The notes beneath the pieces are model-generated. The model saw only the letters and a list, made by a program, of their open reading frames with translations. It was not told the origin of the DNA and ran no database searches. 46,581 bases of DNA from Blautia sp. BIOML-A1. Its GTDB lineage: Bacteria; Bacillota; Clostridia; Lachnospirales; Lachnospiraceae. Location: positions 1-46,581 of the forward strand of contig NZ_WWVR01000025.1 of NCBI RefSeq assembly GCF_009883055.1, given 5' to 3'. Position numbers and translations under genes: made by a program. Below, in pieces: positions 25,474 to 34,083 of the stretch (position 1 is the stretch's first letter; the number at the start of each line of letters is the position of its first letter).

Positions 25474-25794
25474 ATGATTACAGTGACAGTCAGTAAGAAG
25501 AACAATTCTTATATCAGTTTTACATCCAAAGGACATGCCGGATATGCGGAGGAGGGATACGACATTATTTGTGCCGCTGTTTCTGCCCTCGTGATCAACA
25601 CGGTCAATTCTCTGGATCAGCTGACGAAGGATCAGATAGAGGCGGAGGAGAGTGACGGTTTCGTATCTTTCACTTTCACCAGTCCGATCTCAGAGGGAGG
25701 AACTCTTCTGATGGATTCGCTTGTTCTTGGACTGACAGAAATTGAGCATAGTTATTCAAAACGTTATTTAAAAGTAAAAGTCAGGGAGGTGTAA
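25474..25794 (+). CDS. prp: Ribosomal-processing cysteine protease Prp
   Basis: A protein of 106 residues. The catalytic pair is in [22 protein letters not shown]: His21 and Cys33, separated as in Prp. Prp removes the N-terminal extension from L27 in Firmicutes, so that the mature L27 can reach the peptidyl-transferase centre. It sits between rplU and rpmA, which is diagnostic. The downstream L27 precursor has the matching cleavage motif. Confidence 0.95.
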   Translation: MITVTVSKKNNSYISFTSKGHAGYAEEGYDIICAAVSALVINTVNSLDQLTKDQIEAEESDGFVSFTFTSPISEGGTLLMDSLVLGLTEIEHSYSKRYLKVKVREV

Positions 25795-25798
25795 TGAC

Positions 25799-26086
25799 AT
25801 GATGAAAATGAACCTTCAGTTATTCGCACATAAAAAAGGTGTTGGTTCTACAAAGAACGGTCGTGACTCTGAATCTAAGAGATTAGGTGCCAAAAGAGCA
25901 GACGGACAGTTTGTTAAAGCTGGAAACATCCTTTACAGACAGCGTGGAACAAAGATTCACCCAGGTGAAAATGTAGGCTGCGGTAAAGACTATACATTAT
26001 TTGCACTGACAGATGGTGTAGTAAGATTCACCAGAAAAGGACGCGATAAGAAACAGGTTTCTATCGTTCCGGTAGAGGCAGAATAA
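25799..26086 (+). CDS. rpmA: 50S ribosomal protein L27 (precursor with Prp-cleaved extension)
   Basis: A protein of 95 residues. The N-terminus [21 protein letters not shown] has a nine-residue extension ending in a hydrophobic-Gln-hydrophobic-Phe motif, cleaved by Prp before the conserved A-H/S-K-K start. The nine-residue length equals that in B. subtilis, supporting the start at 25799 rather than the later ATG. AGGGAGGTGTAATGAC lies upstream. Confidence 0.97.
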   Translation: MMKMNLQLFAHKKGVGSTKNGRDSESKRLGAKRADGQFVKAGNILYRQRGTKIHPGENVGCGKDYTLFALTDGVVRFTRKGRDKKQVSIVPVEAE

Positions 26087-26099
26087 TCAAGTTCAGCGT

Positions 26100-26135
26100 A
26101 AGGCTTCAAATCGTTCAGGTTTGGAGCCTTTCTTT
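26100..26135 (+). terminator. Terminator between rpmA and obgE
   Basis: AAGGCTTCAAA / TTTGGAGCCTT, an 11-bp stem with one G-T pair, followed by TCTTT. It may be partial, since obgE starts 35 bases later. Confidence 0.75.
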
Positions 26136-26170
26136 GAATTAAAAATAGAGTAGAAAGAGGAGCGACATAT

Positions 26171-27463
26171 ATGTTTGCAGACAGAGCAAAAATTATCATC
26201 CGTTCAGGAAAGGGCGGAGATGGACATGTAAGCTTCCGCCGAGAGCTGTACGTGCCGAATGGCGGTCCTGACGGCGGAGATGGCGGAAGAGGCGGGGACG
26301 TGATCTTTGAAGTAGATGAAGGTCAGAATACGCTTGGAGAATACCGTCACAAAAGAAAATTTAAAGCACAGGACGGTCAGGAAGGCGGCAAGAAGCGCTG
26401 CCACGGAGCAGATGGAGAGGATATTGTCCTGAAGGTTCCGGAGGGAACTGTTATTATGGAAGCACAGTCCCGTAAAGTCATTGCGGATATGTCAGGTGAA
26501 AACCGCAGACAGATCGTGCTCAAAGGTGGAAGAGGCGGTAAGGGAAACCAGCATTACGCCACAGCTACCATGCAGGTTCCGAAGTATGCACAGCCAGGCC
26601 AGCCTGCACAGGAGCTGGAAGTTCAGCTTGAACTCAAGGTGATCGCGGACGTAGGTCTTGTGGGATTTCCAAACGTGGGTAAATCTACGTTCCTTTCCAG
26701 AGTGACCAATGCACAGCCAAAGATCGCCAATTATCATTTTACGACACTGAGTCCGAATCTTGGTGTAGTAGATACGGAAAACGGCGGTTTTGTCATTGCT
26801 GATATTCCGGGACTGATCGAGGGTGCTTCCGAGGGCGTCGGACTTGGACACGAATTCCTCAGACATATTGAACGTACCCGTGTTCTGGTTCACATTGTAG
26901 ATGCGGCATCTACAGAGGGACGTGATCCGGTGGATGATATCCACAAGATCAACAGGGAACTGGAGGCCTATAATCCGGAAATCGCAGCCAGACCACAGCT
27001 GATCGCAGCAAATAAGATCGACTGTATTTTTGATGACGGTGAAGAGAATCCGATCGATCGTCTCAAAGCTGAGTTTGAGCCGCAGGGAATCCGTGTTTAT
27101 CCGATCTCAGCAGTAACAGGCCAGGGACTTAAAGAGCTTCTTTATGGTATCAAGGAACTTCTGGACAGCGTGCCGGCAGAGAAAATCGTATTTGAACAGG
27201 AATTCTTCCCGGAGGAGGAACTGTTTGCAGAGAACCTTCCATTTACAGTGGAGAGGGATCCGGAGGATCCGGAACTCTTTATCGTGGAGGGACCGAAGAT
27301 CGAAAAGATGCTCGGATATACAAATCTTGATTCTGAGAAGGGCTTTGCTTTCTTCCAGCGCTTCCTCAAAGAAGGCGGAATTCTGGAAGAACTGGAGAAA
27401 GCCGGTATTGAAGAAGGAAATACAGTCCGTATGTACGGCTTTGACTTTGATTATTATAAATAG
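26171..27463 (+). CDS. obgE: GTPase Obg (ObgE/CgtA)
   Basis: A protein of 430 residues with three domains. The glycine-rich Obg fold covers about 1-158 (FADRAKIIIRSGKGGDGHVSF, PDGGDGGRGGDV). The GTPase has G1 GFPNVGKSTFL, G3 DIPGLIEGA, G4 NKID and G5 SAVTG. An OCT domain ends the protein (LPFTVERDPEDPELFIVEGPKIEKML). Obg is needed for late 50S assembly and (p)ppGpp-linked control. It follows rplU-prp-rpmA, as in most bacteria. Confidence 0.97.
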   Translation: MFADRAKIIIRSGKGGDGHVSFRRELYVPNGGPDGGDGGRGGDVIFEVDEGQNTLGEYRHKRKFKAQDGQEGGKKRCHGADGEDIVLKVPEGTVIMEAQSRKVIADMSGENRRQIVLKGGRGGKGNQHYATATMQVPKYAQPGQPAQELEVQLELKVIADVGLVGFPNVGKSTFLSRVTNAQPKIANYHFTTLSPNLGVVDTENGGFVIADIPGLIEGASEGVGLGHEFLRHIERTRVLVHIVDAASTEGRDPVDDIHKINRELEAYNPEIAARPQLIAANKIDCIFDDGEENPIDRLKAEFEPQGIRVYPISAVTGQGLKELLYGIKELLDSVPAEKIVFEQEFFPEEELFAENLPFTVERDPEDPELFIVEGPKIEKMLGYTNLDSEKGFAFFQRFLKEGGILEELEKAGIEEGNTVRMYGFDFDYYK

Positions 27464-27477
27464 AAAGGTCTGAATTT

Positions 27478-27768
27478 ATGACAAGCAAACAGAGAGCATA
27501 CCTGAAAGGGCTTGCAATGAAAATGGAACCGATCATGCAGCTTGGCAAGGGTTCTGTCACACCGGAGAATACAGCGGCTGTTGACGAGGCACTTGCAGCA
27601 AGAGAACTGATTAAGATCAGTGTGCTTCAGAACTGTCTGGATGATCCGCGTCAGATGGCAGAAGTCCTTGCAGAAAGAACACATGCCCAGGTTGTACAGG
27701 TGATCGGAAGAAAGATTGTTCTGTATCGAGAAGGCAAAAAAGACAAGAAAAAAATCATTCTTCCGTAA
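27478..27768 (+). CDS. yhbY: YhbY-like CRM-domain RNA-binding protein
   Basis: A protein of 96 residues comprising one CRM domain. The N-terminus TSKQRAYLKGLAMKMEPIMQLGKG and IGRKIVLYRE match YhbY, which binds pre-50S particles. In this genus-level neighbourhood it lies between obgE and nadD, the usual Firmicutes order. AAAGGTCTGAATTT precedes the ATG. Confidence 0.93.
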   Translation: MTSKQRAYLKGLAMKMEPIMQLGKGSVTPENTAAVDEALAARELIKISVLQNCLDDPRQMAEVLAERTHAQVVQVIGRKIVLYREGKKDKKKIILP

Positions 27769-27786
27769 TTTTCTGGAGGAACAGGG

Positions 27787-29055
27787 ATGGAGAACAGACG
27801 AAAAAAAATCGGCATCATGGGCGGAACCTTTGATCCGATCCATGTCGGTCATCTGATTCTTGGTGAAAAAGCCTATGAGCAGCTGGGGCTTGATAAGATT
27901 CTGTTTATGCCGGCAGGAAATCCGCCGCATAAACGGAACCGTAACGGAAGAGCAACAGATGAGCAGAGAACAGAGATGGTAAGACTGGCGATTGAAGGAA
28001 ATCCACACTTTGAACTTTCTCTGATCGAAATGAATGCAGAGGGGTTTACCTATACCTACCGTACCTTGGAAAGATTAAAAGAGCAGAATCCTGATACAGA
28101 TTATTATTTTATCATAGGGGCGGATTCCCTCTATAATTTTACAACATGGATGGAGCCATCCCGGATCTGCAGGGCATGTACGATCGTTGTTGCGACCAGA
28201 GATCATGTGCCTGTAAAGAATCTGGATCAGGAGATGACTTATCTTTCCAGACAATACGGAGGATGTTTTATACGGCTGAATACTCTGAATATTGATATTT
28301 CCAGCCAGCTTTTGCGCCAGTGGCACCAGGAAGGTAAAAGCATTCATTATTATGTGCCCGAGGCGGTTGTGGATTACATTGAGAAGCATCAGATTTATCA
28401 CTTCTCTGAGATGGGACCGGTTTTTGACCAGACAGAGGGAGATACTATAAAGATGGCAGATTATGATTTTATAAAAATGCAAAAGAAACTGGCAAAATAT
28501 CTTGATGAAGATCGTTTTGCACATACACTTGGAGTTATGTATACCTGCGCTTCTCTGGCTATGGTCCATGGTTATGACCTCAAAGATGCACAGGTTGCTG
28601 GTCTGCTTCATGACAGTGCTAAATGTATCCCAAATAAGAAAAAACTTAAAATGTGTGAAGAACATAAAATCCCGGTTACGGAATTTGAAAAAACACATCC
28701 GTTTCTTCTTCATGCGAAATTAGGAGCATATGTTGCAGAAGCTAAATATGGAATCAGGAACAGGGAAATCCTTTCTTCCATTACGTATCATACAACAGGA
28801 AAGCCAGAGATGTCTGTCCTGGAAAAAATCGTATATATTGCGGATTATATCGAGCCGGCAAGAAATAAAGCACCGAATCTTACAAAGGTGCGCAAGCTTG
28901 CCTTTGAAGATCTGGATGAATGTATGTATGAGATTCTTAAAGATACCCTTTCTTATTTTGAAGAAAACCCAAAGGACGTTGATGCTGCAACAAAAGAAGC
29001 ATTTGAATATTACAGCGTTTTGCATAAGAACAGGTTTGCAGAAGAACAGGCCTGA
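27787..29055 (+). CDS. nadD: NadD-YqeK fusion: nicotinate-nucleotide adenylyltransferase / Ap4A-hydrolase-like HD domain
   Basis: A protein of 422 residues. Residues 1-205 are NadD, which adenylates nicotinic acid mononucleotide in NAD synthesis: IMGGTFDPIHVGHLILGE (GTFDPxHxGH), PPHKRN, and a C-terminal DISSQLLRQWHQEGKSIHYYV. Residues ~220-422 are YqeK: FAHTLGVMYTCASLA, GLLHDSAKCIPN (HD), HAKLGAYVA, SSITYHTTGKPEMS, IVYIADYIEPAR. YqeK is a symmetrical diadenosine tetraphosphatase. In B. subtilis these are two adjacent genes; here they are one polypeptide without a stop between them. The third NadD motif is relaxed (SSQLLR rather than SSTxIR), so NadD activity is probable but not guaranteed by motif alone. 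Its TGA overlaps the start region of rsfS. Confidence 0.92.
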   Translation: MENRRKKIGIMGGTFDPIHVGHLILGEKAYEQLGLDKILFMPAGNPPHKRNRNGRATDEQRTEMVRLAIEGNPHFELSLIEMNAEGFTYTYRTLERLKEQNPDTDYYFIIGADSLYNFTTWMEPSRICRACTIVVATRDHVPVKNLDQEMTYLSRQYGGCFIRLNTLNIDISSQLLRQWHQEGKSIHYYVPEAVVDYIEKHQIYHFSEMGPVFDQTEGDTIKMADYDFIKMQKKLAKYLDEDRFAHTLGVMYTCASLAMVHGYDLKDAQVAGLLHDSAKCIPNKKKLKMCEEHKIPVTEFEKTHPFLLHAKLGAYVAEAKYGIRNREILSSITYHTTGKPEMSVLEKIVYIADYIEPARNKAPNLTKVRKLAFEDLDECMYEILKDTLSYFEENPKDVDAATKEAFEYYSVLHKNRFAEEQA

Positions 29056-29075
29056 TGCAGAAAGGAATGGAATTT

Positions 29076-29432
29076 ATGAGCAAAGAACTGGAAATGGTAC
29101 GTCTTGCCTGCAAGGCCCTGGATGAAAAAAAGGCTCTGGATATAAAAGTGATCGATATCCATGAGGTTTCTGTGATTGCAGATTACTTTGTGATCGCGAG
29201 CGGAAGCAATTTAAACCAGGTACAGGCAATGGTAGATAACGTAGAAGAACAGCTTGGAAGAGCCGGTTATGAACCGAAACAGGTGGAAGGAACAAGAGGT
29301 TCCAACTGGATCCTTATGGATTATGGCGATCTCATCATCCATGTGTTTGATGAAGAAAACCGTCTTTTCTATGATCTGGAGAGAATCTGGAGAGATGGAA
29401 AAGAAGTGGATGCAGAAGAATTCTTGAAATAA
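29076..29432 (+). CDS. rsfS: Ribosome silencing factor RsfS
   Basis: A protein of 118 residues from ATG 29076 (MSKELEMVRLACKALDEKKA), preceded by AAAGGA; earlier in-frame ATGs at 29055 and 29067 lie within that site. The conserved core DIKVIDIHEVSVIADYFVIASGSNLNQV and NWILMDYGDLIIHVF is present. RsfS binds L14 and blocks subunit joining in starvation. The gene order nadD-yqeK-rsfS is typical. Confidence 0.95.
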   Translation: MSKELEMVRLACKALDEKKALDIKVIDIHEVSVIADYFVIASGSNLNQVQAMVDNVEEQLGRAGYEPKQVEGTRGSNWILMDYGDLIIHVFDEENRLFYDLERIWRDGKEVDAEEFLK

Positions 29433-29476
29433 TTGTTTACCATAAATATATTATGTAAACAAAGAGAAGCAAAGAG

Positions 29477-29513
29477 AAACGTCCCTGGTTGGAAAAGACA
29501 AGGGACGTTTTTG
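29477..29513. terminator. Bidirectional terminator between rsfS and lexA
   Basis: Perfect stem AAACGTCCCT / AGGGACGTTT, flanked by T-rich sequence on the right and A-rich on the left, so it can serve both convergent genes. An AT-rich near-palindrome TTGTTTAC...GTAAACAA lies just before it. Confidence 0.8.
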
Positions 29514-29550
29514 GCTTTGTTGGAGATTACTCTGTAATGTTCCTGAAGAT

Positions 29551-30171
29551 TTACTGAAAGAAGCGGAATACACCAAAAACCTTACCAAGGATCTGAAGAT
29601 TGTCCTGAACCAAGATTGGATCCATGTAATCGTTCTCCGGCTGGAGACGATAGTAACCGTCTTCTTTATAAAAAGTCTTGACAGTGGCGGAATCCTCCAC
29701 GAGAGCAACTACGATATCACCGTTCTCGGCAGATGTCTGCTGTTTGACAAGAACCTGATCACCATCAAAGATACCGGCGTTGACCATACTGTCCCCCTTG
29801 ACACGGAGCATAAAACTCTGCTCATTCGGCATGAATTCTGCCGGAACAGGGAAATAAGTCTCGATATTCTCTACTGCGAGGATCGGCTGTCCCGCTGCTA
29901 CAGTACCAACAAGCGGTACATTGACAACCTCTCTGCGGGCAAGATTGAAATTATCGTCGATGATCTCGATTGCTCTGGGCTTGGTTGCATCCCTGCGGAT
30001 ATATCCGTTCTTCTCAAGGGCTTCCAGATGAGAATGCACAGAAGATGTGGATTTCAGATGAACTGCTTCACAAATTTCTCTTACGGCAGGAGGGAAGCCT
30101 CTGTTCAGGATTTCGTTTTTGATATAATCCAGAATCTCCTGCTGTTTTGAACTGATTCTGCCATAAGCCAT
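29551..30171 (-). CDS. lexA: LexA repressor
   Basis: A protein of 206 residues starting at ATG 30171 after GGAGGTATCATT; the frame extends further upstream without a ribosome site. The winged HTH is at 1-70 ([15 protein letters not shown]...[26 protein letters not shown]). The self-cleavage site is Ala93-Gly94 in GTVAAGQP. The catalytic dyad is Ser128 (KGDSMVNAG) and Lys165 (SATVKTF). It represses the SOS regulon and is inactivated with RecA filaments. Candidate self-operators lie directly upstream. Confidence 0.96.
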   Translation of the reverse strand: MAYGRISSKQQEILDYIKNEILNRGFPPAVREICEAVHLKSTSSVHSHLEALEKNGYIRRDATKPRAIEIIDDNFNLARREVVNVPLVGTVAAGQPILAVENIETYFPVPAEFMPNEQSFMLRVKGDSMVNAGIFDGDQVLVKQQTSAENGDIVVALVEDSATVKTFYKEDGYYRLQPENDYMDPILVQDNLQILGKVFGVFRFFQ

Positions 30172-30212
30172 AATGATACCTCCGGGTTCACGATACTTTA
30201 ATATATATAAAT

Positions 30213-30267
30213 CTAGTATAACATAATTTGTTTGAAATAGCAAACAAATATTCGGAAAATATGTTCG
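30213..30267 (-). promoter_or_regulatory. lexA promoter with dyad and SOS-box-like sites
   Basis: On the minus strand a TATACT -10 (about 30214-30219) follows a TTGCTA -35 at 17 bases. The -35 region lies in a perfect dyad ATTTGTTTG (30226-30234) / CAAACAAAT (30241-30249). Minus-strand CGAATATTTGTTTG (30241-30254) differs at two positions from the Gram-positive box CGAACATATGTTTG. CGAACATATTTTCCG (30253-30267) has one perfect half. Confidence 0.55.
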
Positions 30268-30339
30268 TAATATTCACGGGATATTTTCGGTGATCAGTTA
30301 CAAAATATTTGGACAGTTACAGAAATTCTATGCTTTTTC

Positions 30340-30368
30340 TTGTCATTATGGGAGGAAAATGGTACAAT
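30340..30368 (+). promoter_or_regulatory. Promoter of the HlyD-like gene / yggS-sepF operon
   Basis: TTGTCA (30340-30345) and TACAAT (30363-30368) are separated by 17 bases, 44 bases before the start codon. Confidence 0.65.
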
Positions 30369-30412
30369 AGTCAGGTGTAAAATACAAAGACTGATATAAA
30401 GGAGGCATTTTT

Positions 30413-31864
30413 TTGCCTGATAATCCAAAAAATTCCGGGAATCATCCAGGAGCACTGGTTAAGATACGAAAGATTTTTGGTCTGAATATTGGAACCATGC
30501 TGTTTGGATGTCTTTTGATTTATATGTTGTTCAGTGCAGTACTTTATCTTACCTCTACGAATATAGAGTCCTATCTGGTCATTTCCGGACCTTTGTCAAG
30601 AAATGAAACTTATACAGGACTTGCACTCAGAGAGGAATCTGTCTACCAGGCAGAAACCGGAGGATATGTAAGTTATTATGCACGAGAGGGAAATAAGATC
30701 AATGCCAATGGCGTGGTCTATGGGATCAGCAGTACTGCGCCGACGGAGAATACAGAAGAATTGAGTGCAGAGCAGTTATCTCAGATCCGAAATAACATGC
30801 TTAGTTTTTCAAAGGGATTCAGTTCCAGTAATTTTAACAGTACCTATAGTTTTAAATATGAACTTGAGGGTGATATCCTCCAGTATGCAACGGCTCCAGG
30901 AAGTACTTCTGTTGTGACTTCATCGGACGAAGATGCGGACAGTACTGTTTCTCCTACTCCGGCACCGGTATCTTATGCTGGTCAGACTCTGAATAAGGCA
31001 GCTTCGGATGGTGTTGTACTGTATTGCGTGGATGGATATGAGGGAAAGACCCTGAATGATCTGACAGCACAGGATTTCGATCAGAATGCCTATGTGGAGA
31101 CGGATCTTAAGAATCAGGGAACTGTCAGTGCTGGAGATACGATGTATACGCTGGTGACAGATGAAAACTGGAGTCTTTTGATCCCTCTCAGCGGTAAGCA
31201 GGCAGCGAAGCTGAAAGACCGTACTTCTGTCAGAGTCAAATTTCTGAAGGACGGTATGACGCAGAGCGGAGATTTCAGTATTGTAGAGATCGATAAGGCC
31301 AAATATGGAAAGATAGATTTTAATAAAGGTCTGATCCGTTATGCTGCGGATCGTTTCCTCGAAATCGAACTGGTAACAAATACAGTTACCGGGCTTAAGA
31401 TCCCACTGTCATCGGTTGTAACCAAAGAATTTTATAAACTTCCTTCCGAGTATCTGACAACCAATGATTCTCAGGAGGCTGGAGTGATGATCCAGAAGAC
31501 AGACAAGAACGGGAATGCTTCCCAGACTTTTGTCAAGGCAACGATTTACGGGGAAGACACTCAGGAAGCAGAAGACGATAAAAAAACTTCCGAAAGTATT
31601 TACTATATTGACATGAGTAATTTCAAAGAAGGGGATGTGGCAGTCAACCCCAAAGATCAGAGTAAATATGTGATCAGGGAGGTTGGAGTTCTTGAAGGAA
31701 CATACTGCATCAATCAGGGGTACGCAGTATTTCGCCGGATCGAGATTCTTGATCAGAATGAGGAATATGCGGTTGTATCCAAGGAAACACGTTACGGACT
31801 TTCCAGATATGATCATATTGTGAGAAATGCCGATAAGGTAAGTGAACAGGAAATTTTGTATTGA
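30413..31864 (+). CDS. HlyD-like membrane protein
   Basis: A protein of 483 residues starting with TTG after AAAGGAGGCATT. A cytoplasmic N-terminus precedes one TM helix (about 24-46, MLFGCLLIYMLFSAVLYL). The extracellular part begins like a membrane-fusion protein (GPLSRNETYTGLALREESVYQAETGGYVSYYAREGNKINAN, a lipoyl/biotinyl-like half hairpin). It continues with a Ser/Thr/Pro-rich linker and beta-rich domains (IPLSGKQAAKLKDRTSVRVKFL; GLKIPLSSVVTKEF). HlyD proteins link inner-membrane exporters to the cell surface, but no exporter is adjacent. In Firmicutes, a protein of this kind often precedes yggS-sepF, and a cell-division or envelope role is plausible. It is probably co-transcribed with the genes after it. 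Confidence 0.7.
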   Translation: MPDNPKNSGNHPGALVKIRKIFGLNIGTMLFGCLLIYMLFSAVLYLTSTNIESYLVISGPLSRNETYTGLALREESVYQAETGGYVSYYAREGNKINANGVVYGISSTAPTENTEELSAEQLSQIRNNMLSFSKGFSSSNFNSTYSFKYELEGDILQYATAPGSTSVVTSSDEDADSTVSPTPAPVSYAGQTLNKAASDGVVLYCVDGYEGKTLNDLTAQDFDQNAYVETDLKNQGTVSAGDTMYTLVTDENWSLLIPLSGKQAAKLKDRTSVRVKFLKDGMTQSGDFSIVEIDKAKYGKIDFNKGLIRYAADRFLEIELVTNTVTGLKIPLSSVVTKEFYKLPSEYLTTNDSQEAGVMIQKTDKNGNASQTFVKATIYGEDTQEAEDDKKTSESIYYIDMSNFKEGDVAVNPKDQSKYVIREVGVLEGTYCINQGYAVFRRIEILDQNEEYAVVSKETRYGLSRYDHIVRNADKVSEQEILY

Positions 31865-31946
31865 TTGGAATGCATTTTGATTCGTAACTGTGAGGGTACT
31901 GAACAGTTACATTAAAAGATTATATGAATCAGGGAGGCTGATATTT

Positions 31947-32654
31947 ATGATAACAGAAAATCTGAATCAGGTCAGAAAAAACATACAGGAGGCATGTGAG
32001 GTATCAGGGCGTGATCCGAAGGAAGTAACGCTGATCGCTGTCAGTAAGACAAAGCCGGTGTCTATGCTTTTGGAGGCCTATAATGCAGGGGCAAGAGTGT
32101 TTGGTGAGAACAAGGTCCAGGAGATCGTGGATAAATATCCGCAGCTTCCAGAGGATATTCAGTGGCACATGATCGGACATCTTCAGAGAAATAAGGTAAA
32201 ATACATTGTGGATAAGGTATCCATGATCCATTCGGTAGATTCTCTGAGACTTGCCCAGACGATCGAGCAGGAAGCGGCAAAGCATGATGTATGTGTCCCG
32301 ATCCTTCTTGAAGTCAATGTGGCACAGGAAGAAACAAAATTCGGTCTTAAGATGGAGGAAGTTCTTCCGCTGGTGGAATCTGTCGCAGAGTTTCCGCATA
32401 TAAAGATACAGGGACTTATGACAATTGCACCTTATGTACAAAATCCAGAAGAAAACAGACCAGTTTTTCGTCAATTAAAAAAATTAAGTGTTGACATTGC
32501 AGCCAAAAACATTAATAATGTTACTATGAGTGTTTTGAGCATGGGAATGACCGGGGATTATCAGGTCGCTGTGCAGGAGGGCGCTACAATGGTGCGTGTT
32601 GGGACTGGAATATTTGGTGAGCGAGATTATTCGAAGCAGGCACAGGACAAATAA
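31947..32654 (+). CDS. yggS: YggS family PLP-homeostasis protein
   Basis: A protein of 235 residues from ATG 31947 (GGGAGGCTGATATTT upstream), with a TIM-barrel PLP-binding fold. LIAVSKTKP carries the PLP-binding lysine, followed by FGENKVQEI, WHMIGHLQRNKVKY, LLEVNVAQEETKFG and LSMGMTGDYQVAVQEGATMVRVGTGIFG. The family buffers pyridoxal phosphate and affects amino acid metabolism. An upstream in-frame opening at 31890 lacks a ribosome site. Confidence 0.95.
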   Translation: MITENLNQVRKNIQEACEVSGRDPKEVTLIAVSKTKPVSMLLEAYNAGARVFGENKVQEIVDKYPQLPEDIQWHMIGHLQRNKVKYIVDKVSMIHSVDSLRLAQTIEQEAAKHDVCVPILLEVNVAQEETKFGLKMEEVLPLVESVAEFPHIKIQGLMTIAPYVQNPEENRPVFRQLKKLSVDIAAKNINNVTMSVLSMGMTGDYQVAVQEGATMVRVGTGIFGERDYSKQAQDK

Positions 32655-32668
32655 GATTGGAGAATAAG

Positions 32669-33307
32669 ATGGGCGTTTTAGATAAACTTTTGGATGTTGT
32701 AAAGCTGAATGATGATTATGATGATGAGGATTTCTTAGATGATGATATCTTAGACGACGAAGATGATTTCCTGGATGATGACGATGAAGAGAAACCAGTA
32801 AAGAAATTCTTTCAGAAATTCGGTAAGAAGAAAGACGAGGATGATTTCCTGGATGATGACGAGGAAGATGAGATCGAGGAGCCGGTAAAGGCTGAGACAA
32901 AGCAGCCTGCACCGAAAGCATCCGTGAAAGCTTCTGCGACAGTACGTCAGGACAAGCCGGTTCGTACTTCTTCCAAGATCACACCGATGAGAAGCAGCAG
33001 AAAAGCCAACATTCCGGTAAATATGGAAGTCTGTGTGATCAGACCTTCTTCTATGGAAGATACCCGTGAGATCGCGGATACCCTTGTTGACAGATCTACT
33101 GTTGTGCTGAATCTGGAGGGAATTGACGTAGAGCTTGCACAGAGAATCATCGATTTTACATCAGGTGCATGCTACTCTCTGGGCGGAAGCCTTCAGAAGG
33201 TATCCAGCTATATCTTTATTCTTGGACCGGAAGGTGTGGATATTACAGGGGATCTTCAGAATATCCTTGGAAGTTCTTCCACTCCGTCTGTAAGAGCAGG
33301 TTATTGA
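32669..33307 (+). CDS. sepF: Cell division protein SepF
   Basis: A protein of 212 residues from ATG 32669 (TTGGAGAATAAG upstream). The N-terminal amphipathic membrane helix MGVLDKLLDVVKL is conserved. The C-terminal SepF fold (VCVIRPSSMEDTREIADTLVD...VVLNLEGIDVELAQRIIDFTSGACYSLGGSLQKVS) polymerises and binds the FtsZ tail. Between them lies an unusually acidic linker of ~50 residues dominated by Asp/Glu with FLDDD-type repeats and a short basic island (KKFFQKFGKKK). Confidence 0.93.
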   Translation: MGVLDKLLDVVKLNDDYDDEDFLDDDILDDEDDFLDDDDEEKPVKKFFQKFGKKKDEDDFLDDDEEDEIEEPVKAETKQPAPKASVKASATVRQDKPVRTSSKITPMRSSRKANIPVNMEVCVIRPSSMEDTREIADTLVDRSTVVLNLEGIDVELAQRIIDFTSGACYSLGGSLQKVSSYIFILGPEGVDITGDLQNILGSSSTPSVRAGY

Positions 33308-33312
33308 TAAAT

Positions 33313-34065
33313 ATGGAAAAAGAAGAATTTTTCATTAAGAGAATCCGGGAACTGGCAAATCTCTCCTATCGGAGAGATATTGTCACATTTTCGGATTTCC
33401 TTAATTTAAACGAACAAAATATTGTAAACAACCGAAAGAATCAGATTCCTGGTGTAGTGGCGGAAGGCTTCGGCGGTTATGAGCAAGCAGAGCGTCAGAT
33501 GATAGCGTTTCATCCTGATGCTCTTGCTTTTACCTGGGAATATCCGATCACCTGTCTTAAGGCAGAACCAAAGGCAAAGAAATTTTCGGAGGATCTGGGT
33601 CACAGGGATTATCTGGGTGCGATACTCAATCTTGGGATCGATCGCTCTGTGATCGGGGATATTCTGATACAGGATCATGTCGCATGGATCTTCTGTCATA
33701 ACAAGATCGCGGATTTTCTCATCGAGAATCTTGACAGGGTCCGGCACACCGCAGTCAGACTGTCGGCAGTGGATAATCCGGAACATTACCCGGAGCCTGC
33801 ATTTATGCCGGTCACAGGAACCTGTTCTTCCGTCCGTCTGGATGCACTGATCGCACTTGCTTTTCAGGCCTCCAGAAGCAGTATGGTTTCTTTTATTGAG
33901 AATGGACAGGTATTTGTAAATGGAAAGCTGGTGACTTCCAATGGCTATGAGCCGAAGGAGGGAGATATCATATCAGTCCGCGGCAGAGGCCGTTTTATCT
34001 TTGACGGAGTTTCCCGGCAGACAAAAAAAGGGCGGAACAGTGTCAGGCTGCGCCGTTACCAGTAA
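33313..34065 (+). CDS. ylmH: YlmH family S4 RNA-binding protein
   Basis: A protein of 250 residues from ATG 33313. The N-terminal two-thirds is the YlmH fold (AKKFSEDLGHRDYLGAILNLGIDRSVIGDI). The C-terminus is an S4 domain (RLDALIALAFQASRSSMVSFIENGQVFVNGKLV...EGDIISVRGRGRF). YlmH homologues bind the ribosome and affect peptidyl-tRNA rescue in Bacillus, and the gene normally follows sepF. A longer in-frame opening at 33169 overlaps sepF and is not used. Confidence 0.93.
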   Translation: MEKEEFFIKRIRELANLSYRRDIVTFSDFLNLNEQNIVNNRKNQIPGVVAEGFGGYEQAERQMIAFHPDALAFTWEYPITCLKAEPKAKKFSEDLGHRDYLGAILNLGIDRSVIGDILIQDHVAWIFCHNKIADFLIENLDRVRHTAVRLSAVDNPEHYPEPAFMPVTGTCSSVRLDALIALAFQASRSSMVSFIENGQVFVNGKLVTSNGYEPKEGDIISVRGRGRFIFDGVSRQTKKGRNSVRLRRYQ

Positions 34066-34083
34066 ATATCACAGGAGGCAGAA

